Notes: generated by a model not told the origin, from the letters alone. DNA of 64,000 nucleotides from Telopea speciosissima (GCF_018873765.1 NC_057924.1:7502001-7566000); one strand, 5' to 3'. Shown: positions 1 to 10,421, counted from the first letter of the stretch. Translations and numbers: made by a program.

Positions 1-600
1 AAGTCCCAAGCAATAAAATGGGTCTTCTGTTCAAAATTTGGCTTGTCCAAAGTAGCCTAGCAAACATGGATTCGAGTTTGTTTATAACAAAGCTGGGAAG
101 ACCAAAGATACCTGACCAATAGATATAGCTGCCTTGGAGAATAGAGTTGATCAACTGCAGACGACCAGCATAAGATAGAAGAAAATGACTCTACCACCCT
201 TCCAACTTTCTTCTGATAAGCTAAAAAATGGGGCAAAAAACCACCACTCTTAATTTTCCTGAAATGTGGGGGATCCCAAGTACCAAATAGGGAGATGGCC
301 TTTAAGGAAGCCTGTTAGATGTAAGAACTGAGTGTGACACTCTTAGGAAATACCCCCTAAGAAGATAGAAGATTTGTCTATGTTAATGTGAAGACCCGAG
401 CAGGAAGAAAAAGTCCCAAGAATGGTCAACATAGCTAAAACTGGAGGTTGATCTGGGTTAACAAAAACCATAAGATCATCAACAAACGTCAAATGAGATA
501 AAAAAAAGCAACTTGCAATGGGGCATCAACTGAATTTTCTTCTCAATAGCAAGACACTTCAGCATAACTGATAGAGGCTCCATAATCAAAGTGAATAAGG
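1..600 (-). pseudogene. LINE (L1-type) reverse transcriptase relic
   Basis: Read on the minus strand, the segment around 470-500 gives a reverse-transcriptase core of the form L-T-F-V-D-D-L-M-V-F, followed by a P-rich turn and an S-G-L-x-I-N-like stretch. This is the order seen in plant L1 retrotransposon RT. Other frames carry stops, so it is dead. It continues beyond the left edge of the window. The bounds are approximate. Confidence 0.6.
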
Positions 601-810
601 GAGAAATAGTCAGGGTTTCAAATACACTGAAGTAATTTTTGTTGAAAGTTGAGTAATTTTTTTACTATATTATAATTGGTGAGTTATGAACAACTTCAGT
701 ATGTGGAAAGTTGTGGTGAGAAAGAAGAGTACAAGGGAGAGATAGATAGGGTTTCAAATGCACTGAAATAATTTTTGTTGAAAGTGAAGTAATATTTACT
801 TTGTTGGAAT
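597..810 (+). repeat. Upstream repeat units carrying a GA2ox exon-1-like motif
   Basis: Two imperfect copies of a unit (about 597-660 and 718-790) share a purine-rich motif followed by a GTTGAAAGTGAAGTAA-like tail. Related units lie at about 1700-1790, 16200-16240, 16545-16600, 45055-45095 and 45430-45480, always upstream of a GA2ox exon 1. The purine-rich part (717-755) resembles bases 2490-2530 inside exon 1 of copy A over about 38 bp with few mismatches. Its origin is unclear: a captured exon fragment, or part of an old LINE. Confidence 0.5.
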
Positions 811-824
811 GCAATGGAGAATGT

Positions 825-1419
825 TTTGGTGGTGTGCTTCGCAACCATGAATCAAGAATTATCTCATGTTTTGGTGATTTCCTTGGAATAGAAACAAACT
901 ATGAAGCGGAATTCCAGAGTTTGATCAAAGGTATTCTGACTGCAAAGCATCTGGGAATCTAAAATCTTTGGATTGAATTAGATTCGATAGCTTTGATGAT
1001 TGCAGTCTTCAGTGGTAAGATTCCTTGGTTTATCTTGCAAAATTGGCGGTTTCTGCAGCCTTACCTTGCTGATATTTGTTGGAAAATTACTCACTGCTAT
1101 AGGGAGGCAAATCCCATTGTAGATTTTCTAGCAAAACAGGCTGGTCACAGTGGAGCATGTACCCTCTCTCCAAGGTTTCCCCCTTTGATTCAAGAAGAGT
1201 TGCGGGTTGATGCTCAAAATAGACCAAGTTTTCGCTTTCTTTAGTTTGTCGTCTGTGAGTAGATGAATCCTCCCGTTGCTGATGGCCTTGCCCATAGGTG
1301 TGGGGTGGCCTCATTTTGCTTGCATTTTTGTTTTTGTTTCTGGTGTCTCACTGACCCGGCTTGTACTTTCTTTCCCCCCTTTTCTTTCTCTTAATACAAA
1401 TGATCTTCTAGCAAAAAAA
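825..1419 (+). mobile_element. 5'-truncated LINE insertion: RNase H domain, 3' UTR and poly(A)
   Basis: The + strand from about 829 reads as a LINE RNase H domain: G-G-V-L-R-N start, an E-L-D-S block, then C-Y-R-E-A-N-P-x-x-D-F-L-A-K near 1095-1135, ending with a stop near 1242. One in-frame TAA near 970 breaks it. A T-rich 3' UTR ends in an A tract at 1413-1420. A 12-bp target-site duplication flanks it (AATGGAGAATGT at 813-824 and 1420-1431), so both ends of the insertion are defined. Confidence 0.75.
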
Positions 1420-1449
1420 AATGGAGAATGTGGAGCATTTAGGAAAAGA

Positions 1450-1641
1450 CTTCTCTACTTCCAAGGCGGGCTGTACTTCCATGCGCCCAACTTTGCCCCA
1501 CATACAAGGTGGCGGAAAGTACCGCCTTGCCCCTGCCCGAGCGCCTTGCCGGAGTGGGGGTAAGGCGGTACTTTTCGCCCGCCTTGTATACTGGGTAAAG
1601 TTGGGCGCACGGAAGTACTGCCCGCCTTGGAAGTAGAGGAG
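1450..1641. mobile_element. Foldback (hairpin) MITE, family H1
   Basis: The two halves are near-perfect inverted copies. The left arm begins CTTCTCTACTTCCAAGGCG and the right arm ends with its complement near 1620-1641. Arms are about 90 bp with almost no loop. I call the related GC-rich hairpins with GATCCTCTACT-like ends family H1. This copy interrupts the old LINE-like sequence around it. Confidence 0.7.
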
Positions 1642-2100
1642 TCAGATCCGGAACATTTATGTTTAGTTGCTCTTTTTCTTCTCAAATCTAGAAAATTGTG
1701 CTCAGAAAGAAAAGTGCAAAATGGAGATAGTCAAGGCTTGAGATACAATGAATTAGTTTTCTTAGAAAGTGAAGTATTTTTCCTCTGTTGGAATGCAGTG
1801 GAGAATGTGGACCATCTATTTATAGTTGCCATTTCTCTTCTCATATTTGGAAAGTTATGCATAGAAAGTACTGGCCTTCTTGCTTCCCTTTGCACTCCTT
1901 TGAGGAAGAATATTGGAGGCAGATTAATTTGGAGTGCAAGGGCAGTTCTCTTTGTCAAGATAGTCTTGTGTGCTTCAATGTATTAACTTTGAAAACAAAA
2001 CAAAGTTCAATCACCTCCATCTTTTGGACTCGAACAATGTCAAGAATCATCATATTGTCTCCTTTTAGGGTTTGCAATTCAGGCTCTGTTAACTAGTCTT
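1642..2100 (+). pseudogene. Probable LINE zinc-binding (zf-RVT) relic
   Basis: The + strand near 1785-1980 reads C-W-N-A-V-E-N-V-D-H-L-F and, with a frame change, C-H-F-S-S-H-I-W-K. This resembles the Cys/His zinc-binding module downstream of RT in plant LINEs. The reading frame is broken by stops and frameshifts. It forms the distal upstream region of GA2ox copy A. Confidence 0.4.
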
Positions 2101-2140
2101 GCTGCTTTACTTGTATCTTGTTTTGTTCTTTTCCCTCTTA

Positions 2141-2343
2141 AATGAGATTGAGATTGAGATTGAGAAGATATGATAAGATGGGTCTGAGATCATTCAGGCT
2201 TCTTTTCTTTCCCCTTTCTTTTTTTGGGGTTTTTTCTGATTGGAGTAAGGAAACAAAGCAGAACAAATTCTGTAGCAGAAGCTGTTTGGTCGTATACTCT
2301 CTATTTACATTTTTAGTAACTTTGTGCTTCACAGCTTTCTAAT
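2141..2343 (+). promoter_or_regulatory. Proximal upstream region and 5' UTR of GA2ox copy A
   Basis: A short GAGATT tandem repeat (about 2145-2168) is followed by a pyrimidine-rich tract. The last 55 bp (2289-2342) match the region just upstream of copies B and C. Copy A lacks about 36 bp that lie between the shared CTTTCTAAT motif and the ATG in B (18563-18598) and C (47472-47506), so its start codon directly follows CTTTCTAAT. No unambiguous TATA box is seen; the weak candidate is CTCTCTATTTACAT near 2297. Confidence 0.45.
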
Positions 2344-5300
2344 ATGGACTCAGAACCTCCGTTTGAAGAGGCTTACAAGTCCCTCTTGGTCAAGGAGGAG
2401 AACTCCACAGAAGTAAAACTGAGCAATTTACTTGAAGATGAGTGCCAGCTTCCTGTAATTGATCTCAGTCGTTTACATGGAAGTAGTGAAGTTGAGAAAG
2501 AAGAGTGTAAGAGAGAGATAGTCAGGGCTTCAGTAGAATGGGGTTTCTTTCAAGCTGTGAATCATGGAATATCTCAAGAAGTTCTGAAGAAGATGCGGCA
2601 TGAGCAGGTGAAGCTATTCCGGCAATCGTTCGAGAAGAAGTCCGGCAATGGCAGTGGAGAGAAGGTTTCAGGTTTACCGGGTGATAGCTACCGGTGGGGG
2701 ACTCCAACAGCAACATGTTTGAATCAGTTCTCTTGGACTGAGGCTTTTCATATTCCTCTTGCTGATGTTTCCAAGTCTATTAAAAGCAGCAACAATACTA
2801 CTCTCAGGTATGTATTCAATTTCAACCAATTAATCAATCACAAATACAAGGATCGTGATCTTCTATGGCGTCCTGCCCGTAGCGGCCTGTGCGGCTCAGA
2901 TAGAGCGACACGCACAATGTCCACCTTACCCCTACGCTAGCGCCTTGCTCGAGCAGGGGTAAAGCGAACATTGCACACGATGCTCTGTCTGGGCCGCATA
3001 GGCCGCTACAGGCAGGGCGCCATAGAGGATCTGTATACCAAATACAACCTTACATATCACATTTTATGCATTCTAGTTATCTTTCTACTCTAGACTCTAT
3101 ACCCCAAACTGATTTGATCACTTTGATGCTATTAGGTTGTTACACTAATGTTAGAAATCCGTGGCCTAGGCCACATAAGCGCCAATTGGGGCTGATGTGG
3201 GGCCCATGGCCCATTAGGGTTAAGTTTGACGGGGGAGGAACTAGGTGGTCCCTCCCTGTATATAATAAGATGGAGAAAAAGAGGCAACAAGTAATACGCG
3301 ATCACAATAGCCACCAAGCTCTCTCTCAATCTCTCTCGTTCTCTCCTTCCCTATGTCTAGCGAGGTTTCTTAGGAACTCCATCTTCATCTTTGGACTTTG
3401 AGGGTGGACAATTGTGAGGGATCATTTTCACACAAAATAGTGAGATAGTCGCAAAACGTTAGTTGTCAGAATTCGTGTGGATCAACGCGTAGAGCAACCG
3501 AATCTTTTTTGCTGTGTGGGAAATATTGACGAGGTAAATCCCTAACCCGTGTTGTTTCTGTTTAATAATTAGTTTTACGACCAAACTTTCACTAGAAGAA
3601 CCCTAGTCTCTCTCTCTCTCTCATATACTTGGTGCAGATGCAAACATGCAACTTGATCTGGACCATCGCAATGATCAAAAGGGGACAAAATTTTGTTGTT
3701 ACCCGGGTTGCAGGAACTTTCCTGCTGCTACGGACTCGTAGCCAAAGAAATGGAATCTCAAAGGGTAATTTGGAAAATATAAAAACCGAGGAGAGTATTT
3801 GTGAACCAAAGGAAAAGTAAATTATTCCATTTCTTTGGCTACGAATAAGGGTGTCAATCGTTACGGTATTTGGAATTTGGTACGGTTTTGGTTCAGTATA
3901 GAAGGTAAAAAGTAGAAACTAAAACCATATCTAACGACTCACAAGATTCTAAATCTGTTCATTAATCAACTCTACAGTTGTAGAGGTTTATATAAATACA
4001 AGACTTTGATTTCTATATATACTAGGACTATATATGTAGACACAATAACACATATAGCCTTGATTCGGTAGAAAAACATATTATTCGGTACAGTATTGGT
4101 AATTCGGTATGGCTTCGTCTTAGAAATCAATATCATAATAAACTAAGAAAGATTCTATTTTTACATGCCAAAATTGTACCGAATCTTTTTTTTTTGGAGA
4201 CAGGAGGGGTATCTGACTTTAGGCCGCCGACATCCCCCCTGGGCTTGTACATGACCCCCGTGCCACACACGAACCGGGAGCTTCTGGGCCCTAGTGAGCC
4301 TCAGGCGGGTGGCCCCAAGAAATTATGCAACGGTGAAGGTTTGATCATGAGACCTCGCTTCCTGAGGTGGAGTCTCATGTCCCCTCCAAGCCAGCTGCGC
4401 TAACCCCTTGGGGTTGTACTGAATCTTCTTCAGTACAGTTTTAAACGATTAGTTTCAATTTCGATTCCAAATTGACACCCTTAGCTACGAGCACACGTAG
4501 CATGAGAGTTCCTCCAACCAGGGTAATAGTAAAATTTTATGCGAAAGGGTTAAGAAAAAATCCCTACTCTATTTTTTATTACAAATACTTAATTATCACA
4601 TAGGACATTTTTATGCAAGAAAACAAATTATACTGGTAGGACTTCCTTCGTCTAGAGCAGTTCCAAGACAAAGACGGGCAAGTCTTTGGCTCTATCGCAC
4701 AGAGCTGGATCATCACATTATAGGTGAAGACGTCGAGCTTGACGCCAAAAAAGGGTTGGGGAGCCAGAGTGGGGCTGGGAGTTGTAGTGGGAGAACTGAA
4801 GAAATGGTGGCTACCTTCTTCATACTATCCCTTAATATTATTTTCTCTACAAATTCAAACTCCATTAATGGTGAATATAAATGTTTCCATTCTTCCTACC
4901 CTATAAACCCCCCAGGTTATTTCATTCCTTAATCTTCTTGTAGATTCTGTGTTTCAACTTCTTCATTGAAGTTGAGAGGGTTTCGATCACTGCGATGGAA
5001 TCAGGGAGGAATAAAAGGATAGGGATCCTCTCCAATGAGGGCATAGTCCAATGAGCATCCAACAGCTCGGCACACACACATCTCATACCGAATAGAAAAA
5101 CAAGTTTCCAAGGTCTTTGGTGTTAGGGTTAAGTGAATCTTGTATTTTGCGGGTCTACATAATTATTATTTGTTTGTATTTACAATTGGATTGAGTTTTA
5201 AGTTTCTAGGGTTTCCTATATATTGTCTTTGTGGAAAAACCCACACACAAGCAAGAGAGATCACTTTGTGAGGTGGAGTATTGGTGTACAGAGTTTTTTT

Positions 5301-8300
5301 TCTTGGTCTTGTGAAAAATCTTTAGTTCTCTTGGGTAGATGTAGCTCATATCAAACCATATTAAATTCCTCGTATTTTGTGTGGTTGTTTGCTTGGTTTT
5401 TTTTCTTCATGGTTGCACATTCGTCCCCAACAAGTAGTATTAAAGTGATGTTCGACAGATTGTTGCAGGGTGTGCATAAAGATCTAAGAAAAAGAGGGTC
5501 CACTAAGGGATCAAAAAAAGGAGAAACATGTGAATTATATGAATTATTCAGAAAAGGAGCATTGTGTGTCGTTAAAAAAAAGTTATGTGCATACAGTAGA
5601 ATGGTTAGAAAAGAAAAAGAGATGTACGTGAGCCATGCCAGTTGGGTATGATGCCAGTTGGGTATGGTAGACAAGCAAGAACACCCCAAGTAGGGGTGTA
5701 GGCTATACTAGTTGGGTATGACAAATAAATAGAGATAATGATAGAATTTGTAGAATTGACATCAACACCGATCTTCTTATGGTGGCTTGCAAAATCCAAA
5801 CCAAGTTGGAGGTTATTAGAGTTGGATGTATCTTTCATGTTGTATTTACCCTAAACGAAAAAAATAAAAAATAAAAAATAAAAATTCTTTCTATGTTGTC
5901 ATTAAGTGGCATAGGAAGACATTTATGAAAGTTAAAAAACACATGCAAAGAGGTGGAAAAAGAAAACCATGCAAAAACAGCCAAAGCAATTAAGACACTT
6001 TCGTCCTGCTTATCAAAGACAAAAATATGGTCATTGAATCAATCAAAATCAGCCAATCCATACATCTGTACCCTTAGAGGGTCTTTGCTCATGTAGGGAC
6101 AAGACAACATTTCAGGGAATAGCTTTCGTCGGCCTTCCCTCCATGAAAAGCTTTGGTGGGGGGCATCAAAATCAGCTTAATTGATAGCTATGTGGGAACC
6201 CCCCAATTGTTATCTACTTTTATGAGAGTTTGGTTTGACATGAGAGCTCATCATACTCATTGTGACACTGGCACTCCCTCGAACCCAAATCAGCTATCCA
6301 CATGACGACGGGTGAAGACAGATCTGACCCCTCCATAAAGCGTAGGTCCTGCAGCCTCTCTTGTTCTTTTATTCCTATAATTGGTGAGGTTTATGGTGCC
6401 AGGATTTTGGAGGTCACGAGACTTTAAATCATTAGGGAAAGAAATAGTGAAATGACATGACAACACTGAGTAAAATGGTACGATATCTTTTACTAGTCTT
6501 AAAATGATTTAGAAAAACAGAATCAAAATTCAGAAATCAAAAATCAAATATCGAATTAGACAAAAGAGTCAAATCAGAATAATCTGTGCCCAATCTTGAT
6601 TCCAGTTAATTCTTACAGTTTTCATCATTATTCATGTTTGATTTACATTTTTATTCCAAAGTTTATTCCTTGAAGCAGTTACTTGATATCCATGCCCTTA
6701 AAACCCCAACAAAAAGCCCAGAATCAAATTAATTAAGTGTTTTCTTCAAATGCCCCTCTAAAGTTTCACTAATTCAAATGCATTCCTATTTTCCAAACTG
6801 TGTAACACTCTAGTCCTTCCCTTCCCATTAGTCTGGGACGTTATGTTCTAACGTGTAGCATTTTTTAAACATGATTAGACCATTCTACCATAGATAGGGC
6901 AAAATGGTCTAATCATGTTAAAAAAATAGCAGACGTTAGAACATAACGTCCGAGACTAACGGGAGGACTAAAGTGTTACATAATTTGGAAAGTAGGGTGC
7001 AATTAAAATTAATGAAAATTCAAAGGAACATTTGTACATTTGGGCAATTTGAGGGAGGCATTTAAAGAAAACCCATTAAATAATTGGGGAAAGAATGAGT
7101 ATGACAAGAGTCCAAATCATATATATCCCACGTGTAATAATTTCTCATGTTTCTGTCTTTTTATTGTTTCTGTCCGTGGGCCTCTGCTGTTATATTAAGG
7201 TGTCGAATATTCTTCATATGTAACTTCATGCATAGTTTTGTTATGAATTCTTAATATTGTTCGATCTGTATTTTATCATATTCTTATGAATGAATAAGTA
7301 TTGGGTGTACCTTGCTGTCATCAAGGTGGTGAAATGAGAAGTTGTAACTTTCTTTTAATTGTCCTTTGTTTTATTCTCAAAAGTTATTTAAACTACAAGT
7401 AAAAAGGATTTTTTAAATAATTTTGTGATTTTAAATAATTTTATGATTTATCATTATGTCATTTTTAAGAGCTGTTATTGTTCATGTGAAATGATAAGAT
7501 TTAACCTCGTTGAAAAAAGAAGTGTGTTATATTAAAAAGAAAAAAAAGTACCTTGTTTTTTTATGAATGAAAAATATATTCAACAAAACATTAAAATACA
7601 AGGTCACCAAGGAAGGGCAGAAGAAGGAAGGGTGGACCCCTAGGGGGAGTTACAGGAAGAAAGGAGACAAGAATGCTCCAACTAGACACAATGAGACGGT
7701 TCCTACAAGAATTTGGGACAATCGAATTTCCTTCCCAAGTCTGCCACTAATTTTGAACTTGATGCAATCCCAAATCTATTGGTTGGTTCTGGAGTTTCCT
7801 GATCAAATTCTCTCATCAAAACACACACACACACACTCTCTCTCTCTCCTTTCTTCAAAATCGTCCAAGGCTGTCTATGTGGCATGGATGGCGGCTAGGT
7901 TTCCTTGTGAAATTCGTCCAAGCTAGGTGTCCTTGTCTAAATGCCTAAATGCTTGAAAATAGAAGTTTCAATAAATTGCAACTCCTAACTTGTAGGAATT
8001 AGAATAGGATTGAGGATCTTGAATTCTTGACAAGCTCTCCAAAGATAATACGTGAACTTGGTTTCCAATAAAGTAGAAAACTCCTCCAAAATAGGAAAAT
8101 ATATTTCTTTAATAATCACTAATTTTCCCTTAAAAATAGGAAAATAGTTCTTTCCTTGCTAACGATTTCTAGCCCATTAAAAAGCTGAGTTAGCCTCCAC
8201 TTGTGGCTGGTTGTGTTCAAACTTCTTAACAAGTTTTGGCTGATGTGGCAATGCTGAACCAGGCCTGCATCACAAGTTGTCTGGCCCTTTCTCAAGATGA

Positions 8301-10219
8301 TATTTTTGTATAATTAGTTCTTTGTATTATCAACTCAAATGACTCAAACCTTTACATAGGCAAAAAATTAGCTGTTAAACTAACCATTAGAGAATATATC
8401 ATGGGTTTTTTGAAAGATAAAAAATATTCAAACTATTTTAGTCGTCAAGAAAACAATATCTTTGCTAACTGTTGGAGCTCATTAACATCAACGAAGATGT
8501 TTAGAGTTCCCACTCAGTTGGTTAGAGTCCAAATGATGCACTTAATATATTCAAATCCAGGCAAAGATCAGTACTGTAGAACTTTAAATGTTCATACCAT
8601 GGAAGTCCGCGTAACCTCTACGGAAGTTTGTGGAAATAGGGACTCAGAAACTATGCTCTCTGTTGAGATGGAAGCAAGTCACAGAAGTCCGTCAAGACTA
8701 TCTGTCGACACTCAATATAAGATACGGTCGTCCATTAGAGATATCTTAATTTAGACTTAATATGTCATTGTAAGCATGGATGACCGTCATTATTCACGAA
8801 AATCCGTGAACAATAAGTCATATAGTTTTTCTAAGTCAAACCACCTACTTTCTTCGATATATTCATTTAGGTCTTTAGTTGACTTTTACTTGGGCTTTTT
8901 CATCTTGTGGACATAAAAAATAGGATTACATGAATATACAAATAATAGCAAATCCTATGTCTTTAGATGTCTCCAACGTGATCCACTTCCTTCTTGATTT
9001 ATCCTTCAAATTGATCTTTAAAGCTGGATCAATCTTTTTCTTCACAGAAGTCCATAGTTTTATCATGGAAATCCGTTGTCAGCAGATGTTCTTCAATCAA
9101 CTTGTGAAATGTTACACTGCAAAAATTAAAAAGAAGAAGAAGATGTAAAGGGGGAAAAAGTGATAAAGGCATTCTAAGATCCGAAAACAAGATCATTTAG
9201 TTTGTAAATTTGCATCTTTTGTAGATTTGATGGATTCAAAAATTAATATCATGCGCCAACTTACATGTTTCTTCAAGATATGGAAAAATTTGCATAGATG
9301 ATCATGAATTTTTTTGGTCATATTGGGCTGATGTTCTCTATGCCGCAGCACAGCCTGCGCCCAGAAACATGGGCCTACCATTCAGGGGGTAGGGTAGTCA
9401 TTTCTCCCACCCCTGGCATAGAGAACATTTGGCCATTTTTATATTTAGAAGTTTTACCTCCTTTATTTAATTATTTTTTTTGTTAAAATGGTTTTACCCA
9501 TGGCCATTTAATGGGCAGCTATATAAATGTTTCTGTCTAAATTAATTTTTTGTCATTCTTCCAGCTTGACCATTAAAGAGTTTGTTACAAAAGCTTCCTC
9601 TTTGGCCCAAATAATAGCTGAGATTTTGGCAGAGAATTTGGGTCTCAAGTCCTCTTTCTTCAGGGAAAGCTGTTGTCCAAACACTAGTTATCTTCGAATA
9701 AACAGATACCCACCATGTCCCTTACCCTTTACAGTCTTTGGATTGATGCCACATACTGACTCCGATTTCCTCACAATACTGCATCAAGATCAGGTTGAAG
9801 GGTTGCAGTTGGTGAAAGATGGAAGATGGATAACTGTTAAACCCAATCCAGAAGCTCTAATAATCAACATTGGTGACTTGTTTCAGGTAATAATAAGCTT
9901 CTAAGAGTTCTGCCAACTGGAATAGGTTACTAATTAACTAAAAACTAATTAATGTTAAAACATTCCTTAATCATGTATTGAGATGCAGGCATGGAGCAGT
10001 GATGTTTACAAGTCTGTGAAACACAGAGTAATGACCAATAGGTGTTTGGAGAGATTTTCCATGGCTTATTTCTTCTGTCCTTCTTATGATACTATAATAC
10101 AGAGTGGAAGGGAACCTGCAATTTATAGAAAGTTTAGCTTTAGAGAGTACAAACACCAAATCCAAGAAGATGTTCGAACTACTGGCAGCAAGATTGGGCT
10201 TCTCAGGTTTCTCCTCTGA
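2344..10219 (+). CDS. GA2OX8: Gibberellin 2-beta-dioxygenase, C20 GA2ox7/8-like, copy A (three exons)
   Basis: Exons are 2344-2807, 9565-9886 and 9989-10219, with GT-AG introns of 6757 and 102 bp. The joined frame of 1017 nt encodes 338 aa, the usual length of C20-type GA2ox7/8. Exon 1 carries the DIOX_N domain (L-P-V-I-D-L-S, then E-W-G-F-F-Q-A-V-N-H-G). Exon 2 holds N-R-Y-P-P-C-P and the iron ligands H-T-D. Exon 3 holds the distal His (V-K-H-R-V) and the 2-oxoglutarate-binding R-F-S. The enzyme would 2-beta-hydroxylate and so inactivate C20 gibberellins in the cytosol, using Fe(II), 2-oxoglutarate and O2. The start is the first ATG, shared by all copies. No disabling change was seen. The first intron holds nested transposons that could impair splicing. 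C20 specificity is inferred from overall similarity, not shown. Confidence 0.88.
2857..3032. mobile_element. Foldback MITE (family H1) 50 bp after the exon-1 donor of copy A
   Basis: Inverted arms: GATCTTCTATGGCGTCCTGCC-type left end near 2857-2880 and its complement near 3010-3032. The centre carries the GGGGTAA/TTACCCC block shared with the other H1 hairpins. It starts 50 bp downstream of the splice donor at 2808. Confidence 0.7.
3033..3676. other. Intron 1 insertion block of unknown origin
   Basis: Sequence matching intron 1 of copy C stops near 3115 and resumes near 4545, so the material between was inserted in copy A. The part 3147-3620 starts TGTTAGAAATCC and has a TATATAATA element near 3258 and a CT-rich leader, as in a solo LTR. 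No matching end or target-site duplication was found. No coding potential was seen. Confidence 0.3.
3846..4483. mobile_element. Non-autonomous hAT-like element (TAAGGGTGTCAAT ends) with 8-bp TSD
   Basis: The ends are TAAGGGTGTCAAT and its inverse ATTGACACCCTTA. They are flanked by GCTACGAA (3838-3845) and GCTACGAG (4484-4491), an 8-bp duplication with one mismatch, as expected for the hAT superfamily. There is no transposase. The interior is AT-rich with CGGTA-type repeats and holds a SINE. Confidence 0.65.
4188..4413 (-). mobile_element. tRNA-derived SINE, full length, minus strand
   Basis: On the minus strand the head contains a perfect pol III A box, TAGCGCAGCTGG (4391-4402), and a degenerate B box about 40 bp on. 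The element ends CCCCTCCTGTCTCC plus an A tract. It is flanked by a 14-bp target-site duplication (4174-4187 and 4414-4427, one mismatch). It is not a functional tRNA gene. Confidence 0.7.
4546..5989. other. Intron 1 of copy A: AT-rich sequence, half hairpin and LTR-like tail
   Basis: 4546-4620 matches the start of intron 1 in copy C (48030-48100). 5015-5090 resembles one arm of the H4 hairpins. 5125-5431 resembles the end of a plant copia LTR: it ends CCCCAACA and is followed by a decayed primer-binding-like AGTAGTATTAAAG. The open frame across 5223-5651 is low-complexity and not gene-like. A short motif, CCAGTTGGGTATG, recurs at 5637-5720. Confidence 0.3.
5990..6482. mobile_element. Single right arm of the long-TIR DNA element in intron 1 of copy A
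   Basis: This segment matches the right terminal arm of the long-inverted-repeat element in unit C (52030-52570). Its outer end (about 6450-6482), inverted, reads GTACCATTTTACTCAGTG and matches the left end of the unit C element at 50283. No matching left arm is present in copy A, so this is a remnant. Confidence 0.5.
6725..7092. mobile_element. MITE with inverted repeats of about 170 bp
   Basis: 6725-6890 and 6900-7092 are inverted copies. The inner part is strongest: the GGACGTTATGTTCTAACGT region at 6837-6855 pairs with 6932-6950, and AACATGATTAGACCATT pairs across the centre near 6895. It has no coding capacity. Confidence 0.65.
7190..7450 (-). repeat. Inverted copy of the intron segment at 21180-21330 and 49260-49410
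   Basis: Reverse-complemented, 7210-7380 matches the intron-derived segments in units B and C (GTTACAACTTCTCAC, then the CACCTT and ACACCCAATA stretches). Part of intron 1 in copy A is therefore in opposite orientation to units B and C. Confidence 0.55.
7451..9330. other. Intron 1 of copy A: AT-rich, no gene seen
   Basis: AT-rich sequence with a CA/CT microsatellite (7820-7852). The segment 9140-9290 matches 25420-25480 in unit B and 54650-54690 in unit C and is ancestral intron sequence. The open frames here are short, low-complexity and unlike known proteins. Confidence 0.5.
9331..9430. mobile_element. Foldback MITE (family H2), 134 bp before the exon-2 acceptor of copy A
   Basis: The left end ATGTTCTCTATGCC pairs with GGCATAGAGAACAT at the right end. 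The centre has the CCCAGAAACATGGGCC block common to family H2. It lies in reverse orientation, and at a different position, compared with the H2 hairpin in copy C (54938-55067). Confidence 0.7.
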
Positions 10220-10277
10220 AGCTAATAGTTGTAATATAGCTTCTGTGATGTAAGGTTCCCACCCAAGCTCATGTAAT

Positions 10278-10289
10278 AGATCCCAAACA

Positions 10290-10323
<34 letters not shown>
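10278..10323. repeat. CT/CA microsatellite in the copy A 3' flank
   Basis: A (CT)n tract followed directly by a (CA)n tract, 60 bp after the copy A stop codon. Plain simple-sequence repeat. Confidence 0.85.
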
Positions 10324-10421
10324 TTGTGTTTGTGCTAGCAAGATTGCTATCTGTACAGAAAGGTTGAAATTATTGTTACTGCCAGGGGAATGAGTCAGTG
10401 ATGGTGAGCAGAGGAACATTA

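Larger units (their letters stand above)
3677..4545. mobile_element. MITE with inverted repeats of about 80 bp, itself interrupted
   Basis: The left arm (about 3677-3757) and right arm (about 3823-3845 plus 4484-4540) are inverted copies. The inner 20 bp (CGTAGCCAAAGAAATGGAAT and its complement) match perfectly. The right arm is split by the hAT-like element at 3846-4483. The original element was only about 230 bp. Confidence 0.6.

Noticed and set aside
1276-1563. 95-codon + strand frame
   Set aside because: Runs from a LINE 3' UTR into a hairpin MITE; no domain and no conserved start.
2808-2940. Reading exon 1 of copy A through to the TAG at 2938 as a 198-aa protein
   Set aside because: The frame continues past a good splice donor into intron sequence; homology with copies B and C and with the family stops at the donor.
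4388-4413. Possible tRNA gene (perfect A box on the minus strand)
   Set aside because: No complete cloverleaf. The B box is degenerate and the unit ends in an A tract with a target-site duplication, so it is a SINE.
5223-5651. 142-codon open frame in intron 1 of copy A
   Set aside because: Low-complexity, no recognisable domain, in an LTR-like AT-rich stretch, and overlapped by a frame of similar length on the other strand.
8401-8754. 117-codon + strand frame in intron 1 of copy A
   Set aside because: No recognisable domain, no counterpart in the intron of copy C, and composition like the surrounding AT-rich intron.
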